Assembly: GCF_041729615.1 (NCBI RefSeq)
Contig: NZ_CP154874.1
Coordinates: forward strand, 563,001 to 627,000
Origin: Pseudomonas alcaligenes
Lineage (GTDB): Bacteria > Pseudomonadota > Gammaproteobacteria > Pseudomonadales > Pseudomonadaceae
Reading direction: 5' to 3'
DNA: 64,000 bases
The notes beneath the pieces were generated by a model. That model searched no databases. It was not told where the DNA came from and saw only the letters and a program-made list of their open reading frames with translations. How positions within the stretch are numbered: position 1 is the first letter of the stretch; each line of letters begins with the position of its first letter. The position numbers were made by a program, and so were the translations under genes. This document shows, piece by piece, positions 1 through 7,542 of this stretch.

Positions 1-1304
1 TCGCCTACTTCGACGCCACCCCCGAGCGCAGGGTCTTCCCCGACGCCGCCGCCATTGCGGCGCTAGGCGCCTTCGACCAGGCGCTGCCACAGCGCGGCCA
101 GGAGCCCGAGCAGGTACTGCGGCAGCTCGACGAAGTCGGCTCGACGGCCACCGTGGCCAGCAACGGCCCGCGCTACTTTGGTTTCGTCATCGGCGCCACC
201 CTCCCCGCCGCTGCCGCCGCCGAACGCCTGGTGCTGGCCTGGGACCAGTGCGCCTCCTCGTTCGACAACTCGCCGGCCGCCGACCGCCTGGAGAAAGTCG
301 CCGGGCGCTGGGTCTGCGAAGCCCTCGGCCTACCCCGCGAGAGTGCCGTCGGTTTCGGCACCAGCGCCACCGCCTGTACCCTGGCCTGCCTCTCGGCAGC
401 CCGCCGTACGCTGCTGGCCCGCCTGGGCTGGGACTTCGACGCCGACGGCCTGATGGGCGCGCCGGAGATCCGCGTGGTGCTCTCGGAAACCGCGCACATC
501 ACGGTGAAGAAGGCCCTGCGCATCCTCGGCTTCGGCATGAACCGCCTGCACTACGCCGCGGTGGACGCGCACGGGCGTATCGACCCGGCGCGCCTGCCGG
601 CGCTGGACGCGCGCACCTTGCTGATCCTACAGGCCGGCGAAGTCAACACCGGCGAGTTCGACCACTTCGCCGAGCTGATCCCCAGGGCCCGCGAGGCCGG
701 CGCCTGGGTGCATGTCGACGGCGCCTTCGGCCTGTGGGCCAGGGCTTCCTCCTCGGCGCACCTGGCCGAAGGCGTGGAGCTGGCCGACAGCTGGACCAGC
801 GACGGCCACAAGTGGCTGAACACCCCCTATGACAGCGCCATGGCCATCTGCCGCGACGCCGACGCCCTGGCCGCGGCGATGAACAGCGATGCCGCCTACG
901 CCACGGCGAGCAAGGATGCGCAGAAGAACCTGACCCTGGAATTCTCCCGCCGCGCCCGTGGCGTGGCGATCTGGGCGGCGCTGGCCAGCCTCGGCCGCGA
1001 CGGCCTGCGCGAGATGATCGACCGCCATATCCGCCAGGCCGGTGAGCTGGCCGAGGCTCTGCGCGCCGGTGGCTACCAGGTGCTCAACCGCGTGGTGCTC
1101 AACCAGGTACTGGTGCGCGGCGACTCGGATGAGCAGACCGTCGCCATCCGCGAGGCAGCCCAGGCCAGCGGCGAGGTCTGGTTCGGCTCGACCATCTGGC
1201 AGGGGCGCCCGGCCTTCCGCCTCAGCCTATCGTCCTGGCGCACCCGGGACGTGGACGTGCAGGCCCTGGCCGAACTGCTGCTGCGCCTGAAGCGACAGCT
1301 CTGA
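1..1304 (+). CDS. PLP-dependent group II decarboxylase-like enzyme, 5' end missing
   Basis: The reading frame is open from base 3, so the gene begins outside the window; the GTG at 153 is internal. The visible part resembles the glutamate/aromatic amino-acid decarboxylase family. It has the internal-aldimine lysine in a SDGHKWLN motif (Lys codon 810-812), an upstream VHVDGAFG segment that holds the cofactor-binding Asp, and a C-terminal small domain ending in RLSLSSWRT. The family catalyses decarboxylation, or sometimes aldehyde formation, from amino acids; the substrate cannot be read here. It is cytosolic by absence of a signal, although the true N-terminus is not seen. A palindromic repeat element follows directly and separates it from alaC. 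Confidence 0.85.
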   Translation, partial: AYFDATPERRVFPDAAAIAALGAFDQALPQRGQEPEQVLRQLDEVGSTATVASNGPRYFGFVIGATLPAAAAAERLVLAWDQCASSFDNSPAADRLEKVAGRWVCEALGLPRESAVGFGTSATACTLACLSAARRTLLARLGWDFDADGLMGAPEIRVVLSETAHITVKKALRILGFGMNRLHYAAVDAHGRIDPARLPALDARTLLILQAGEVNTGEFDHFAELIPRAREAGAWVHVDGAFGLWARASSSAHLAEGVELADSWTSDGHKWLNTPYDSAMAICRDADALAAAMNSDAAYATASKDAQKNLTLEFSRRARGVAIWAALASLGRDGLREMIDRHIRQAGELAEALRAGGYQVLNRVVLNQVLVRGDSDEQTVAIREAAQASGEVWFGSTIWQGRPAFRLSLSSWRTRDVDVQALAELLLRLKRQL

Positions 1305-1314
1305 CGCGGCAACT

Positions 1315-1403
1315 CCCCTCTCCCACTCGTGGGAGAGGGGCTGGGGGAGAGGGCGTTGGCTCAAAGCCCCTCTCCCCAGCCCTCTCCCGTAAACGGGAGA
1401 GGG
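1315..1403. repeat. Compound palindromic CCCTCTCCC repeat
   Basis: Two hairpins face each other. The first has 12-bp arms (CCCCTCTCCCAC, 1315-1326, with 1329-1340); the second has 11-bp arms at 1380-1390 and 1393-1403. The two halves are also roughly inverted relative to each other, so the whole 89 bp can fold into one long structure. A shorter relative lies at 32038-32062. This is a dispersed extragenic repeat and has no coding content. It may also stop transcription from the upstream gene, although no T-run follows. Confidence 0.8.
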
Positions 1404-1506
1404 AGCAAAGCGAGCCGTACCTACCCCACTCACTGTGATGGGGATAGGTGAGAAGATCGCAACCAGGCTCTGACAACTGCTCCGCCCCATTGCCGCAGAA
1501 CTGCTC

Positions 1507-1536
1507 TGGACAACGGCAGGCCCACACCCTTATCTT
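1507..1536 (+). promoter_or_regulatory. Candidate sigma-70 promoter for alaC
   Basis: TGGACA (1507-1512) and TATCTT (1531-1536) are separated by 18 bp. A short hairpin (CAGGCCAC paired with GTGGCCTG, 1542-1563) lies in the predicted leader before the ATG at 1608. The match is by eye only. Confidence 0.35.
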
Positions 1537-1607
1537 CGCGCCAGGCCACACGCAGGTGGCCTGCGTCGCTCGGACGGTTCCGGGCGCTTACGTACTTCGA
1601 GGACAGC

Positions 1608-2864
1608 ATGGCCGACAACGCCAAGCGCCGCTTTGCGCGCATTGATCGTCTCCCCCCCTACGTTTTCAACATCACCGCCGAGCTGAAGATGGCTGCCCGC
1701 CGCCGTGGCGAGGACATCATCGACTTCAGCATGGGCAATCCGGACGGCGCCACGCCGCCGCACATCGTCGAGAAGCTGGTGCAGGTCGCCCAGCGCGAAG
1801 ACACCCACGGCTACTCCACCTCCCGCGGCATCCCGCGCCTGCGCCGCGCCATCTCGCGCTGGTACAAGGACCGCTATGACGTGGAGATCGACCCGGAAAG
1901 CGAAGCCATAGTCACCATCGGCTCCAAGGAAGGCCTGGCGCACCTGATGCTGGCCACCCTGGACCACGGCGACACCGTACTGGTGCCCAACCCCAGCTAC
2001 CCCATCCACATCTACGGCGCGGTGATCGCCGGCGCCCAGGTGCGCTCGGTGCCGTTGGTGCCGGGCGTGGACTTCTTCGCCGAGCTGGAGCGGGCCATCC
2101 GCGAAGCCATTCCGAAACCGAAGATGATGATCCTCGGCTTCCCCTCCAACCCCACCGCCCAGTGCGTGGAGCTGGACTTCTTCGAGCGCGTGGTGGCCCT
2201 GGCCAAGCAGTACGACGTGCTGGTGGTGCACGACCTGGCCTACGCCGACATCGTCTACGACGGCTGGAAGGCCCCGTCGATCATGCAGGTACCGGGCGCC
2301 AAGGACATCGCCGTGGAGTTCTTCACCCTGTCCAAGAGCTACAACATGGCCGGCTGGCGGGTCGGCTTCATGGTCGGCAATAAGGAACTCGTTGCGGCCC
2401 TGGCAAGGATCAAGAGCTACCACGACTACGGCACCTTCACCCCGCTGCAGGTGGCAGCCATTGCCGCCCTGGAAGGCGACCAGCAATGCGTGCGCGATAT
2501 CGCCGAGCAATACCGCGAGCGCCGCAACCTGCTGGTCAAGGGGCTGCACGAGATCGGCTGGATGGTGGAGAAACCCAAGGCCTCCATGTACATCTGGGCC
2601 AAGATCCCTGAGCCCTATGCCCACCTGGGCTCGCTGGAGTTCGCCAAGAAGCTGCTGCTGGAGGCCAAGGTCTGCGTCTCCCCGGGCCTGGGCTTCGGCG
2701 ACTATGGCGACGACCACGTGCGCTTCGCCCTGATCGAGAACCAGGACCGTACCCGTCAGGCCATCCGCGGCATCAAGGCGATGTTCCGTGCCGACGGCCT
2801 GCTCGAGGCGCCACCCGCCAAGCCGAAACGCGCGACCGGCAAGGCCAAGCCTGCAGCGGTGTAA
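1608..2864 (+). CDS. alaC: Glutamate-pyruvate aminotransferase AlaC
   Basis: This is a fold-type I PLP aminotransferase of 418 aa, the usual length for AlaC/YfdZ, which makes alanine from pyruvate and glutamate. The Schiff-base lysine is Lys243 in the motif [19 protein letters not shown] segment near residue 40 and the GFPSNPTAQ segment with the conserved Asn are also family-typical. The last 20 residues form a lysine/alanine/proline-rich tail ([16 protein letters not shown]) found in pseudomonad copies. It stands alone, with its own candidate promoter and a strong terminator. The closely related valine/methionine-type transaminases are a less likely alternative. Confidence 0.9.
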   Translation: MADNAKRRFARIDRLPPYVFNITAELKMAARRRGEDIIDFSMGNPDGATPPHIVEKLVQVAQREDTHGYSTSRGIPRLRRAISRWYKDRYDVEIDPESEAIVTIGSKEGLAHLMLATLDHGDTVLVPNPSYPIHIYGAVIAGAQVRSVPLVPGVDFFAELERAIREAIPKPKMMILGFPSNPTAQCVELDFFERVVALAKQYDVLVVHDLAYADIVYDGWKAPSIMQVPGAKDIAVEFFTLSKSYNMAGWRVGFMVGNKELVAALARIKSYHDYGTFTPLQVAAIAALEGDQQCVRDIAEQYRERRNLLVKGLHEIGWMVEKPKASMYIWAKIPEPYAHLGSLEFAKKLLLEAKVCVSPGLGFGDYGDDHVRFALIENQDRTRQAIRGIKAMFRADGLLEAPPAKPKRATGKAKPAAV

Positions 2865-2871
2865 GAAGGCC

Positions 2872-2900
2872 AAGGCCCCGACCCGAGTCGGGGCCTTTTC
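2872..2900. terminator. Intrinsic terminator after alaC
   Basis: An 11-bp perfect stem (AAGGCCCCGAC with GTCGGGGCCTT) and a 4-nt loop are followed by TTTTC. It lies between the convergent alaC and lipoprotein genes and can serve both directions in part. Confidence 0.9.
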
Positions 2901-2903
2901 ATT

Positions 2904-3290
2904 TCAGCCCGAGTAATCCAGCGCCGTCCAGGCCCGCGACAGGTCGCTGGCGATGCTGCAGCCAGGCCGCTCCAGGGCCTCGCCGGCGCCATGGGCCAGG
3001 CGCGTCACCTCACCCTCGCCACCGCGCTCGGTCAGCCACTGCAGGCGCCCGCAATTGGGGGTATCGATCACGTAGCTGGCGGCGATGCTCGACTCCTGTC
3101 CCGGCAGCTTGACCACGTCGAGTACCCTGCCGGCCTCCTCGACCCGCTTGCCGTCGCGTACCAGCACGGCCCAGGCCGCGCCGCCTTCGATCACCAGGTA
3201 GGCACCATTGGCCTTGGGTTGCTCCAGCTGCGGCTGGGCACAGCCGGCCAGCACGGCCAACAGCAGAATTGTCATCAGCTTGTGGTGCAT
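2904..3290 (-). CDS. Small putative lipoprotein
   Basis: This 128-aa protein starts MHHKLMTILLLAVLAGC. The short hydrophobic stretch ending in LAGC is a lipobox, so the protein should be lipidated at Cys17 and anchored in the envelope. The ATG at 3290 is preceded by AGGAG with 8-nt spacing, which is why I prefer it to the much longer open frame that continues upstream across the divergent promoter. The mature part contains a repeated pattern of short beta-like stretches and two cysteines (DTPNCGRLQW and ERPGCS). I do not recognise a family. It is divergent from the 103-aa gene and shares its AT-rich intergenic region. Confidence 0.75.
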   Translation of the reverse strand: MHHKLMTILLLAVLAGCAQPQLEQPKANGAYLVIEGGAAWAVLVRDGKRVEEAGRVLDVVKLPGQESSIAASYVIDTPNCGRLQWLTERGGEGEVTRLAHGAGEALERPGCSIASDLSRAWTALDYSG

Positions 3291-3341
3291 ATAAGCGACT
3301 CCTGTTCCGACTTCGGTTGCGATGCGCCGACGGCACTTGAG

Positions 3342-3357
3342 CTGTACTATTATCCAG
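3342..3357. promoter_or_regulatory. LexA-like operator
   Basis: CTGTACTATTATCCAG fits the CTG-N10-CAG core of gammaproteobacterial LexA boxes. A second, weaker half match (GTG-N10-CAG, 3360-3375) follows. The site lies in the shared promoter region of the lipoprotein gene and the 103-aa gene. Confidence 0.45.
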
Positions 3358-3423
3358 TAGTGTTTATTTGTACAGTGCTTTTCGTTTACTCTTTTGTGGC
3401 CCTGGAACCCGAGGAGATCGACC

Positions 3424-3735
3424 ATGCTGGACGTACTGCAGCTGAAGAACAGAGTGAACCAGATGCCGCTGGAGAGCATCCGCGCCACGGTCGACGAGCT
3501 GCGCCTGGAGGGCCTGGTCACCGGCAGCAAGACGCCGTTCAAGCGGGTGCATTTCAACACCTGCTTCGCCGAGATCGAGGCACTGCTGCAGCGCGCCGGC
3601 TATCACCGCCCGGTCGACGTGGTCGGCTACCAGGGCCAGGCCTACGCGCTGTTCGACTCTGGCCGCTGGGAAGCGGTGGAAGTGCTGCGCTGGCTCAAGG
3701 AATACGTCGAGGAGGCGCAGCGCCAGCGCGTCTGA
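3424..3735 (+). CDS. Conserved small protein, 103 aa, possible SOS gene
   Basis: The start at 3424 (MLDVLQLKNRV) has a GAGGAG ribosome-binding site 9-10 nt upstream; an in-frame extension back to 3394 would enter the promoter. The protein is acidic and helical, with no signal peptide or membrane segment, so it is cytosolic. The order is a short helical N-terminus, a basic KTPFKRVHFNTCF patch in the middle, and a hydrophobic/acidic C-terminus (FDSGRWEAVEVLRWLKEYVEEA). I recognise it as a conserved pseudomonad hypothetical but know no function. The LexA-like site 67-82 nt upstream suggests DNA-damage induction; that is inference. Confidence 0.75.
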   Translation: MLDVLQLKNRVNQMPLESIRATVDELRLEGLVTGSKTPFKRVHFNTCFAEIEALLQRAGYHRPVDVVGYQGQAYALFDSGRWEAVEVLRWLKEYVEEAQRQRV

Positions 3736-3768
3736 AGCGCCAGCGTTCCGAACCAAAAGCGTTCACGC

Positions 3769-3793
3769 CCGTGCAGGCCAGGCTCCTGCACGG
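3769..3793 (+). terminator. Hairpin downstream of the 103-aa gene
   Basis: A 9-bp perfect stem (CCGTGCAGG with CCTGCACGG) has a 7-nt loop and no T-run. It may be a weak terminator or an mRNA-end hairpin. The region 3736-3942 otherwise shows nothing coding. Confidence 0.4.
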
Positions 3794-3942
3794 TGCAGAT
3801 CCACCTCCCGCCCCTGCGCCTGCCATAGCCTCATCCATCCCTCGCAGTATCTCCTAAGCCACTGATTCACAAGCCATCTGCAAGCCAGCGAGGCGCATGA
3901 CAGGCCCTCCGTTGCCGTCGACCACAGAGCCTGCGGAAAAAC

Positions 3943-3958
3943 TGGCAAGCCCCTTGCA
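3943..3958 (+). promoter_or_regulatory. Sigma-54 promoter of the nitrate transporter operon
   Basis: TGGCAAGCCCCTTGCA has GG and GC exactly 10 bp apart, the hallmark of -24/-12 promoters. Transcription would start near 3969, giving a leader of about 130 nt. Sigma-54 and NtrC control is the norm for nitrogen-assimilation genes in pseudomonads. Confidence 0.8.
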
Positions 3959-3982
3959 AAAGCACAGTCAGATTCCAGCGCA

Positions 3983-4028
3983 GCACACCAACGGCGGTGA
4001 GCCGCGGATCACGGACAACGGCGTCCGT
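3983..4028 (+). promoter_or_regulatory. Tandem ANTAR-target hairpins (NasT-type antitermination leader)
   Basis: There are two successive hairpins with the identical hexaloop AACGGC. P1 (3983-4002) has a CACC/GGUG stem extended by two pairs after an A-A mismatch. P2 (4011-4028) has a perfect 6-bp stem (ACGGAC/GUCCGU). Both loops have A at position 1 and G at position 4, the known signature of RNA bound by ANTAR antiterminators such as NasR and NasT. P2 overlaps the 5' arm of the following terminator, so the two folds exclude each other. Confidence 0.8.
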
Positions 4029-4074
4029 CAGAACTCCCTCCCCCATCGGGCGTTCTGGCGTACGCCGTTTTTTA
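4018..4074 (+). terminator. Leader terminator (attenuator) before nrtA
   Basis: The 17-bp stem has arms at 4018-4034 and 4052-4068, one mismatch and one G-U pair. It is followed by TTTTTT and lies 24 nt before the start codon. It would stop transcription unless P2 (4011-4028) is held folded. Confidence 0.88.
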
Positions 4075-4097
4075 TTGCCCATGACAAGGAATACCCC

Positions 4098-5381
4098 ATG
4101 AGTGAGCGTGATTCGAAAAAACCGGTCGACAACAGCCGCCGCAATTTCCTCAAGCAATCCATCGCCATCGCCGGCACGGTCGGCGGCATTGCCGCCCTCG
4201 GCCTGTCCGCCCCCGGCTTCCTGCGCAGCGCGGCCTACGCCGCCGGCTCCGATGCCCCGGAGAAGGCAGCACTGAACATCGGCTTCATTCCGCTGACCGA
4301 CTGCGCCTCGGTGGTGGTCGCCGCCACCCAGGGCTTCGCCGCCAAGTACGGCCTGACCATCACCCCGAGCAAGGAGGCCTCCTGGGCCGGTGTGCGCGAC
4401 AAGCTCAACACCGGCGAGCTGGATGCCTCGCACGTGCTCTACGGCATGATGTACGGCTCCCAGCTGGGTATCGCCGGGCCGCAGAAGGACATGGCGGTGC
4501 TCATGGGCCTGAACCAGAACGGCCAGGCCATCACCCTCTCCAAGCAGCTCAGGGACGCCGGCGTCACCACCGGCGAGCAGCTCGCCGCACACATCAAGAA
4601 AGGCGGCACGCCGCTGACCTTTGCCCAGACCTTCCCCACCGGCACCCATGCCATGTGGCTGTACTACTGGCTGGCCCACCACGGCATCAACCCCTTCACC
4701 GACGTCAAGACCATCACCGTGCCGCCGCCGCAGATGGTGGCCAACATGCGCGTCGGCAACATGGACGGCTTCTGCGTCGGCGAACCCTGGGGCGCGCGGG
4801 CGATTCACGACAAGATCGGCTTCACCGCCGTCACCACCCAGCAGATCTGGGCCGACCATCCGGAGAAGGTGCTGGGCTGCTCGCGCGAGTTCGTCGAGCA
4901 GAACCCCAACACCGCCCGCGCCCTGATCATGGCCCTGCTCGACGCCAGCCGCTTCATCGAGGCCAGCGCGGAAAACAAGAAGGCCACCGCCAAGCTGATT
5001 TCCGGCAAGGCCTACGTCAACGCGCCGGCCGAGGTCATCGAACAGCGCTTCCTCGGCAACTACGAGGACGGCCTGGGCAACAGCTGGCAGGACCAACACG
5101 CCATGGCCTTCTGCAAGGACGGCAGCGTGAACTTCCCCTACCACTCCGATGGCATGTGGTTCCTCACCCAGTTCAAGCGCTGGGGCCTGCTCAAGGACGA
5201 CCCGGACTACGCCGCCGTGGCCGCCCAGGTCAACCAGACCAAGCTCTACAGCGAGGCAGCCGGCGCCCTCGGCCTGGCCGTACCGAGCAGCCCGCTGCGC
5301 GCCAGCACGCTGATCGACGGCAAGGTCTGGGACGGCTCCAACCCGGCCGCCTACGCCGCGTCCTTCGCGATCAAGGCATGA
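4098..5381 (+). CDS. nrtA: Nitrate/nitrite ABC transporter substrate-binding protein (NrtA/NasF family)
   Basis: This 427-aa periplasmic protein captures nitrate or nitrite for import. A twin-arginine signal is visible (SRRNFLKQS at residues 13-21, hydrophobic stretch, then AYAAG), so export is by the Tat route, as usual for NrtA. The mature domain begins LNIGFIPLTDCASVVVAA and includes FPTGTHAMWLYYWLAHHGI and VGEPWGARA, both typical of the NrtA/CmpA/SsuA-like family. The start at 4098 follows AAGGA. It is the first gene of a three-gene operon controlled by the sigma-54 promoter and attenuator just upstream. The related bicarbonate (Cmp) systems are a less likely alternative because of this nitrogen-type regulation. 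Confidence 0.92.
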   Translation: MSERDSKKPVDNSRRNFLKQSIAIAGTVGGIAALGLSAPGFLRSAAYAAGSDAPEKAALNIGFIPLTDCASVVVAATQGFAAKYGLTITPSKEASWAGVRDKLNTGELDASHVLYGMMYGSQLGIAGPQKDMAVLMGLNQNGQAITLSKQLRDAGVTTGEQLAAHIKKGGTPLTFAQTFPTGTHAMWLYYWLAHHGINPFTDVKTITVPPPQMVANMRVGNMDGFCVGEPWGARAIHDKIGFTAVTTQQIWADHPEKVLGCSREFVEQNPNTARALIMALLDASRFIEASAENKKATAKLISGKAYVNAPAEVIEQRFLGNYEDGLGNSWQDQHAMAFCKDGSVNFPYHSDGMWFLTQFKRWGLLKDDPDYAAVAAQVNQTKLYSEAAGALGLAVPSSPLRASTLIDGKVWDGSNPAAYAASFAIKA

Positions 5382-5395
5382 GGAGGTAAGTGAGC

Positions 5396-6253
5396 ATGAA
5401 CGCCCCTGTCAAAGCGCCACTTCCGGTGGCCAAAGCTACCGCTCCCAGCCTGCCTCCGCGTCCGGCCTCGCCGGGCGCGGAGGCGCTCGCCGCCCTGTGC
5501 AAGGCGGCCATCCCGCCACTGCTCGGCATCGCCCTGTTCATCGGCCTGTGGGCCCTGGTGGCAACGCGCAGCGAAGGCCTGCCGGGCCCCCTGTCGACCT
5601 GGTATGCGGCGCTGGAGCTGTTCGCCGATCCGTTCTACGACAACGGCCCCAATGACATGGGCATCGGCTGGAACATCCTCAACTCGCTCGGCCGGGTCGG
5701 TGTCGGCTTCGGCCTGGCGGCGCTGATCGGCATTCCGCTGGGCTTCGCCATCGGCCGTTTCGCCTTCCTCGCCGGCATGCTCGCGCCGATCATCAGCCTG
5801 CTGCGCCCGGTGTCGCCACTGGCCTGGCTGCCGATCGGCCTGCTGGTGTTCGAGGCCGCCGGCCCCGCCTCGATCTGGGTGATCTTCATCAGCTCGATCT
5901 GGCCGATCATCCTCAACACCGCTGCCGGCGTGGCCAGCGTGCCGCAGGACTACCTCAACGTGGCCCGCGTGCTCAAGCTGTCGGAGTTCAAGGTGCTGAC
6001 CCGCATCCTGTTCCCCGCCGTGCTGCCGCACCTGATGACCGGCATCCGCCTGGCCATCGGCGTGGCCTGGCTGGTGATCGTCGCCGCGGAAATGCTCACC
6101 GGCGGCATCGGCCTGGGCTTCTGGGTGTGGGACGAGTGGAACAACCTCAACGTCGAGCACATCCTCATCGCCATCATCATCGTCGGCCTGGTCGGCCTGG
6201 CCCTGGAGCAGGCGCTCCTGCTGCTGGCCAAGCGCTTCGACTACGCGAATTAA
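5396..6253 (+). CDS. nrtB: Nitrate ABC transporter permease (NrtB family)
   Basis: This 285-aa inner-membrane permease belongs to the BPD_transp_1 superfamily. After a proline-rich cytoplasmic N-terminus it has about six hydrophobic segments, starting LLGIALFIGLWALVA. The cytoplasmic coupling loop with the EAA-like motif lies around NTAAGVASVPQDYLNVARVL. I chose ATG 5396 rather than GTG 5390 because the AGGAGGT at 5381-5387 is then spaced 8 nt. It sits 14 nt after nrtA and 10 nt before the ATPase gene, so all three are one transcript. Confidence 0.92.
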   Translation: MNAPVKAPLPVAKATAPSLPPRPASPGAEALAALCKAAIPPLLGIALFIGLWALVATRSEGLPGPLSTWYAALELFADPFYDNGPNDMGIGWNILNSLGRVGVGFGLAALIGIPLGFAIGRFAFLAGMLAPIISLLRPVSPLAWLPIGLLVFEAAGPASIWVIFISSIWPIILNTAAGVASVPQDYLNVARVLKLSEFKVLTRILFPAVLPHLMTGIRLAIGVAWLVIVAAEMLTGGIGLGFWVWDEWNNLNVEHILIAIIIVGLVGLALEQALLLLAKRFDYAN

Positions 6254-6263
6254 GGAGCCGTGC

Positions 6264-7055
6264 ATGGACAAGTTCGTCGAGCTGACCGCCGTCAGCAAAC
6301 ACTTCGACACCAAGAAGGGGCGCTTCCAGGCCCTCAGTGACGTCAACCTGAGCATCGCCAAGGGCGAGTTCGTCTCGCTGATCGGCCACTCCGGCTGCGG
6401 CAAGTCCACCGTGCTCAACCTGATCGCCGGCCTGCTCGAGGCCAGCGAGGGCGGGCTGATCTGCAACGGCCGCGAGATCGACGGCCCCGGCCCGGAACGC
6501 GCCGTGGTGTTCCAGAACCACAGCCTGCTGCCCTGGATGACCTGCTTCGGCAACGTCCACCTGGCGGTGGAGCGGGTGTTCGGCGGCAAGGAGAGCAAGG
6601 CCCGGCTCAAGGAGCGCACGCTGGAGGCGCTGAACATGGTCGGCCTCAGCCATGCCACCCACAAGCACCCCAACGAGATCTCCGGCGGCATGAAGCAGCG
6701 CGTTGGCATCGCCCGCGCGCTGGCCATGGAACCCAAGGTGCTGCTGATGGACGAACCCTTCGGCGCCCTGGATGCCCTCACCCGCGCCCACCTGCAGGAC
6801 GAGCTGCTGCGCATCGTCGGCCAGACCCACAGCACGGTGGTAATGGTCACCCACGACGTGGACGAGGCGGTGCTGCTGTCGGATCGCATCGTGATGATGA
6901 CCAACGGCCCGGCAGCCACCATTGGCGACATCGTCCGCGTCGATCTGGAGCGTCCGCGCGACCGCCTGGCCCTGGCCAACGACCACCAGTACCACGAGTA
7001 CCGCACGGCGGTGCTGGAATTCCTCTACCAGCGCCAGCAGCGCCCGGCGGCCTGA
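6264..7055 (+). CDS. nrtC: Nitrate ABC transporter ATP-binding protein
   Basis: This 263-aa ABC ATPase energises the NrtAB importer. Motifs in order are Walker A GHSGCGKS (about residue 46), Q-loop (VVFQNHSLLPW), signature SGGMKQR, Walker B VLLMDEPFG and the switch His in MVTHDVDEA. It has a single nucleotide-binding domain and lacks the C-terminal substrate-binding fusion of cyanobacterial NrtC, so it corresponds to the NrtD or NasD type; the nomenclature varies. The nitrite/nitrate reductase genes often found next are absent here, so reduction must be encoded elsewhere. Confidence 0.92.
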   Translation: MDKFVELTAVSKHFDTKKGRFQALSDVNLSIAKGEFVSLIGHSGCGKSTVLNLIAGLLEASEGGLICNGREIDGPGPERAVVFQNHSLLPWMTCFGNVHLAVERVFGGKESKARLKERTLEALNMVGLSHATHKHPNEISGGMKQRVGIARALAMEPKVLLMDEPFGALDALTRAHLQDELLRIVGQTHSTVVMVTHDVDEAVLLSDRIVMMTNGPAATIGDIVRVDLERPRDRLALANDHQYHEYRTAVLEFLYQRQQRPAA

Positions 7056-7072
7056 GTCCGACGGCACGACGC

Positions 7073-7097
7073 GCCCGGCCCCGTGCCGGGCTTTGTC
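7073..7097 (+). terminator. Probable terminator after the nitrate transporter operon
   Basis: A 7-bp GC-only stem (GCCCGGC with GCCGGGC) has a 5-nt loop and is followed by TTTGTCGTTT. Confidence 0.55.
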
Positions 7098-7167
7098 GTT
7101 TCTGCCGCTTCTCCGGGGGCATGTCAGCCCCTAGGCTGGACGTACAACACCAACAAGAGGAAATGCC

Positions 7168-7542
7168 ATGCCTTACAGCCTGTACATCGCCGCCATCCTG
7201 GCCCTGCTGCTGATCGGCCTGTCGCTCAACGTCTCGCGCCTGCGCATGCGTCACCAGGTGGCCTTCGGCGACGGTGGCAAGCCGGACCTGATCAAGGCCG
7301 TACGCGCCCACGGCAACAGCCTGGAACAGTCGCTGCTGTTCATCGTCCTGCTCTACCTGGGCGAAACCACGGAGCAGATCGGCGGGCCGCTGGTGGCCGC
7401 CCTCGGCTTCGCCTTCATCATGCTGCGCCTGCTCTACTGCGCCGGCCTGTTTGCCCGCCTCCTGCTGCTGCGCCAGGTGAGCCACGGGCTGACCATGCTG
7501 GTGCTGCTGGCGGTCAGCCTGCTGCTACTGATCCCGCGCTGA
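7168..7542 (+). CDS. MAPEG-family membrane protein
   Basis: This 124-aa protein has four hydrophobic segments and the MAPEG-type signature RAHGNSLEQS between the first and second, close to the RxxxN(A)xE pattern of this family. MAPEG proteins include microsomal glutathione transferases; bacterial members such as YecN have no settled role. The start has AGAGGAA spaced 5-7 nt. It is a single gene between the nitrate operon terminator and a convergent hydrolase whose 3' end it overlaps by 29 bp. Confidence 0.85.
   Translation: MPYSLYIAAILALLLIGLSLNVSRLRMRHQVAFGDGGKPDLIKAVRAHGNSLEQSLLFIVLLYLGETTEQIGGPLVAALGFAFIMLRLLYCAGLFARLLLLRQVSHGLTMLVLLAVSLLLLIPR

Noticed and set aside
153..155. GTG as the start of the first gene
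   Set aside because: The frame is open back to base 3 with family-like sequence, so the gene begins outside the window.
1315..1403. CRISPR array
   Set aside because: The repeats are palindromic and inverted, with no regular unique spacers and no cas genes.
3291..3560. Upstream extension of the lipoprotein gene
   Set aside because: It crosses the divergent promoter and would destroy the lipoprotein signal position; the AGGAG at 3290 supports the short form.
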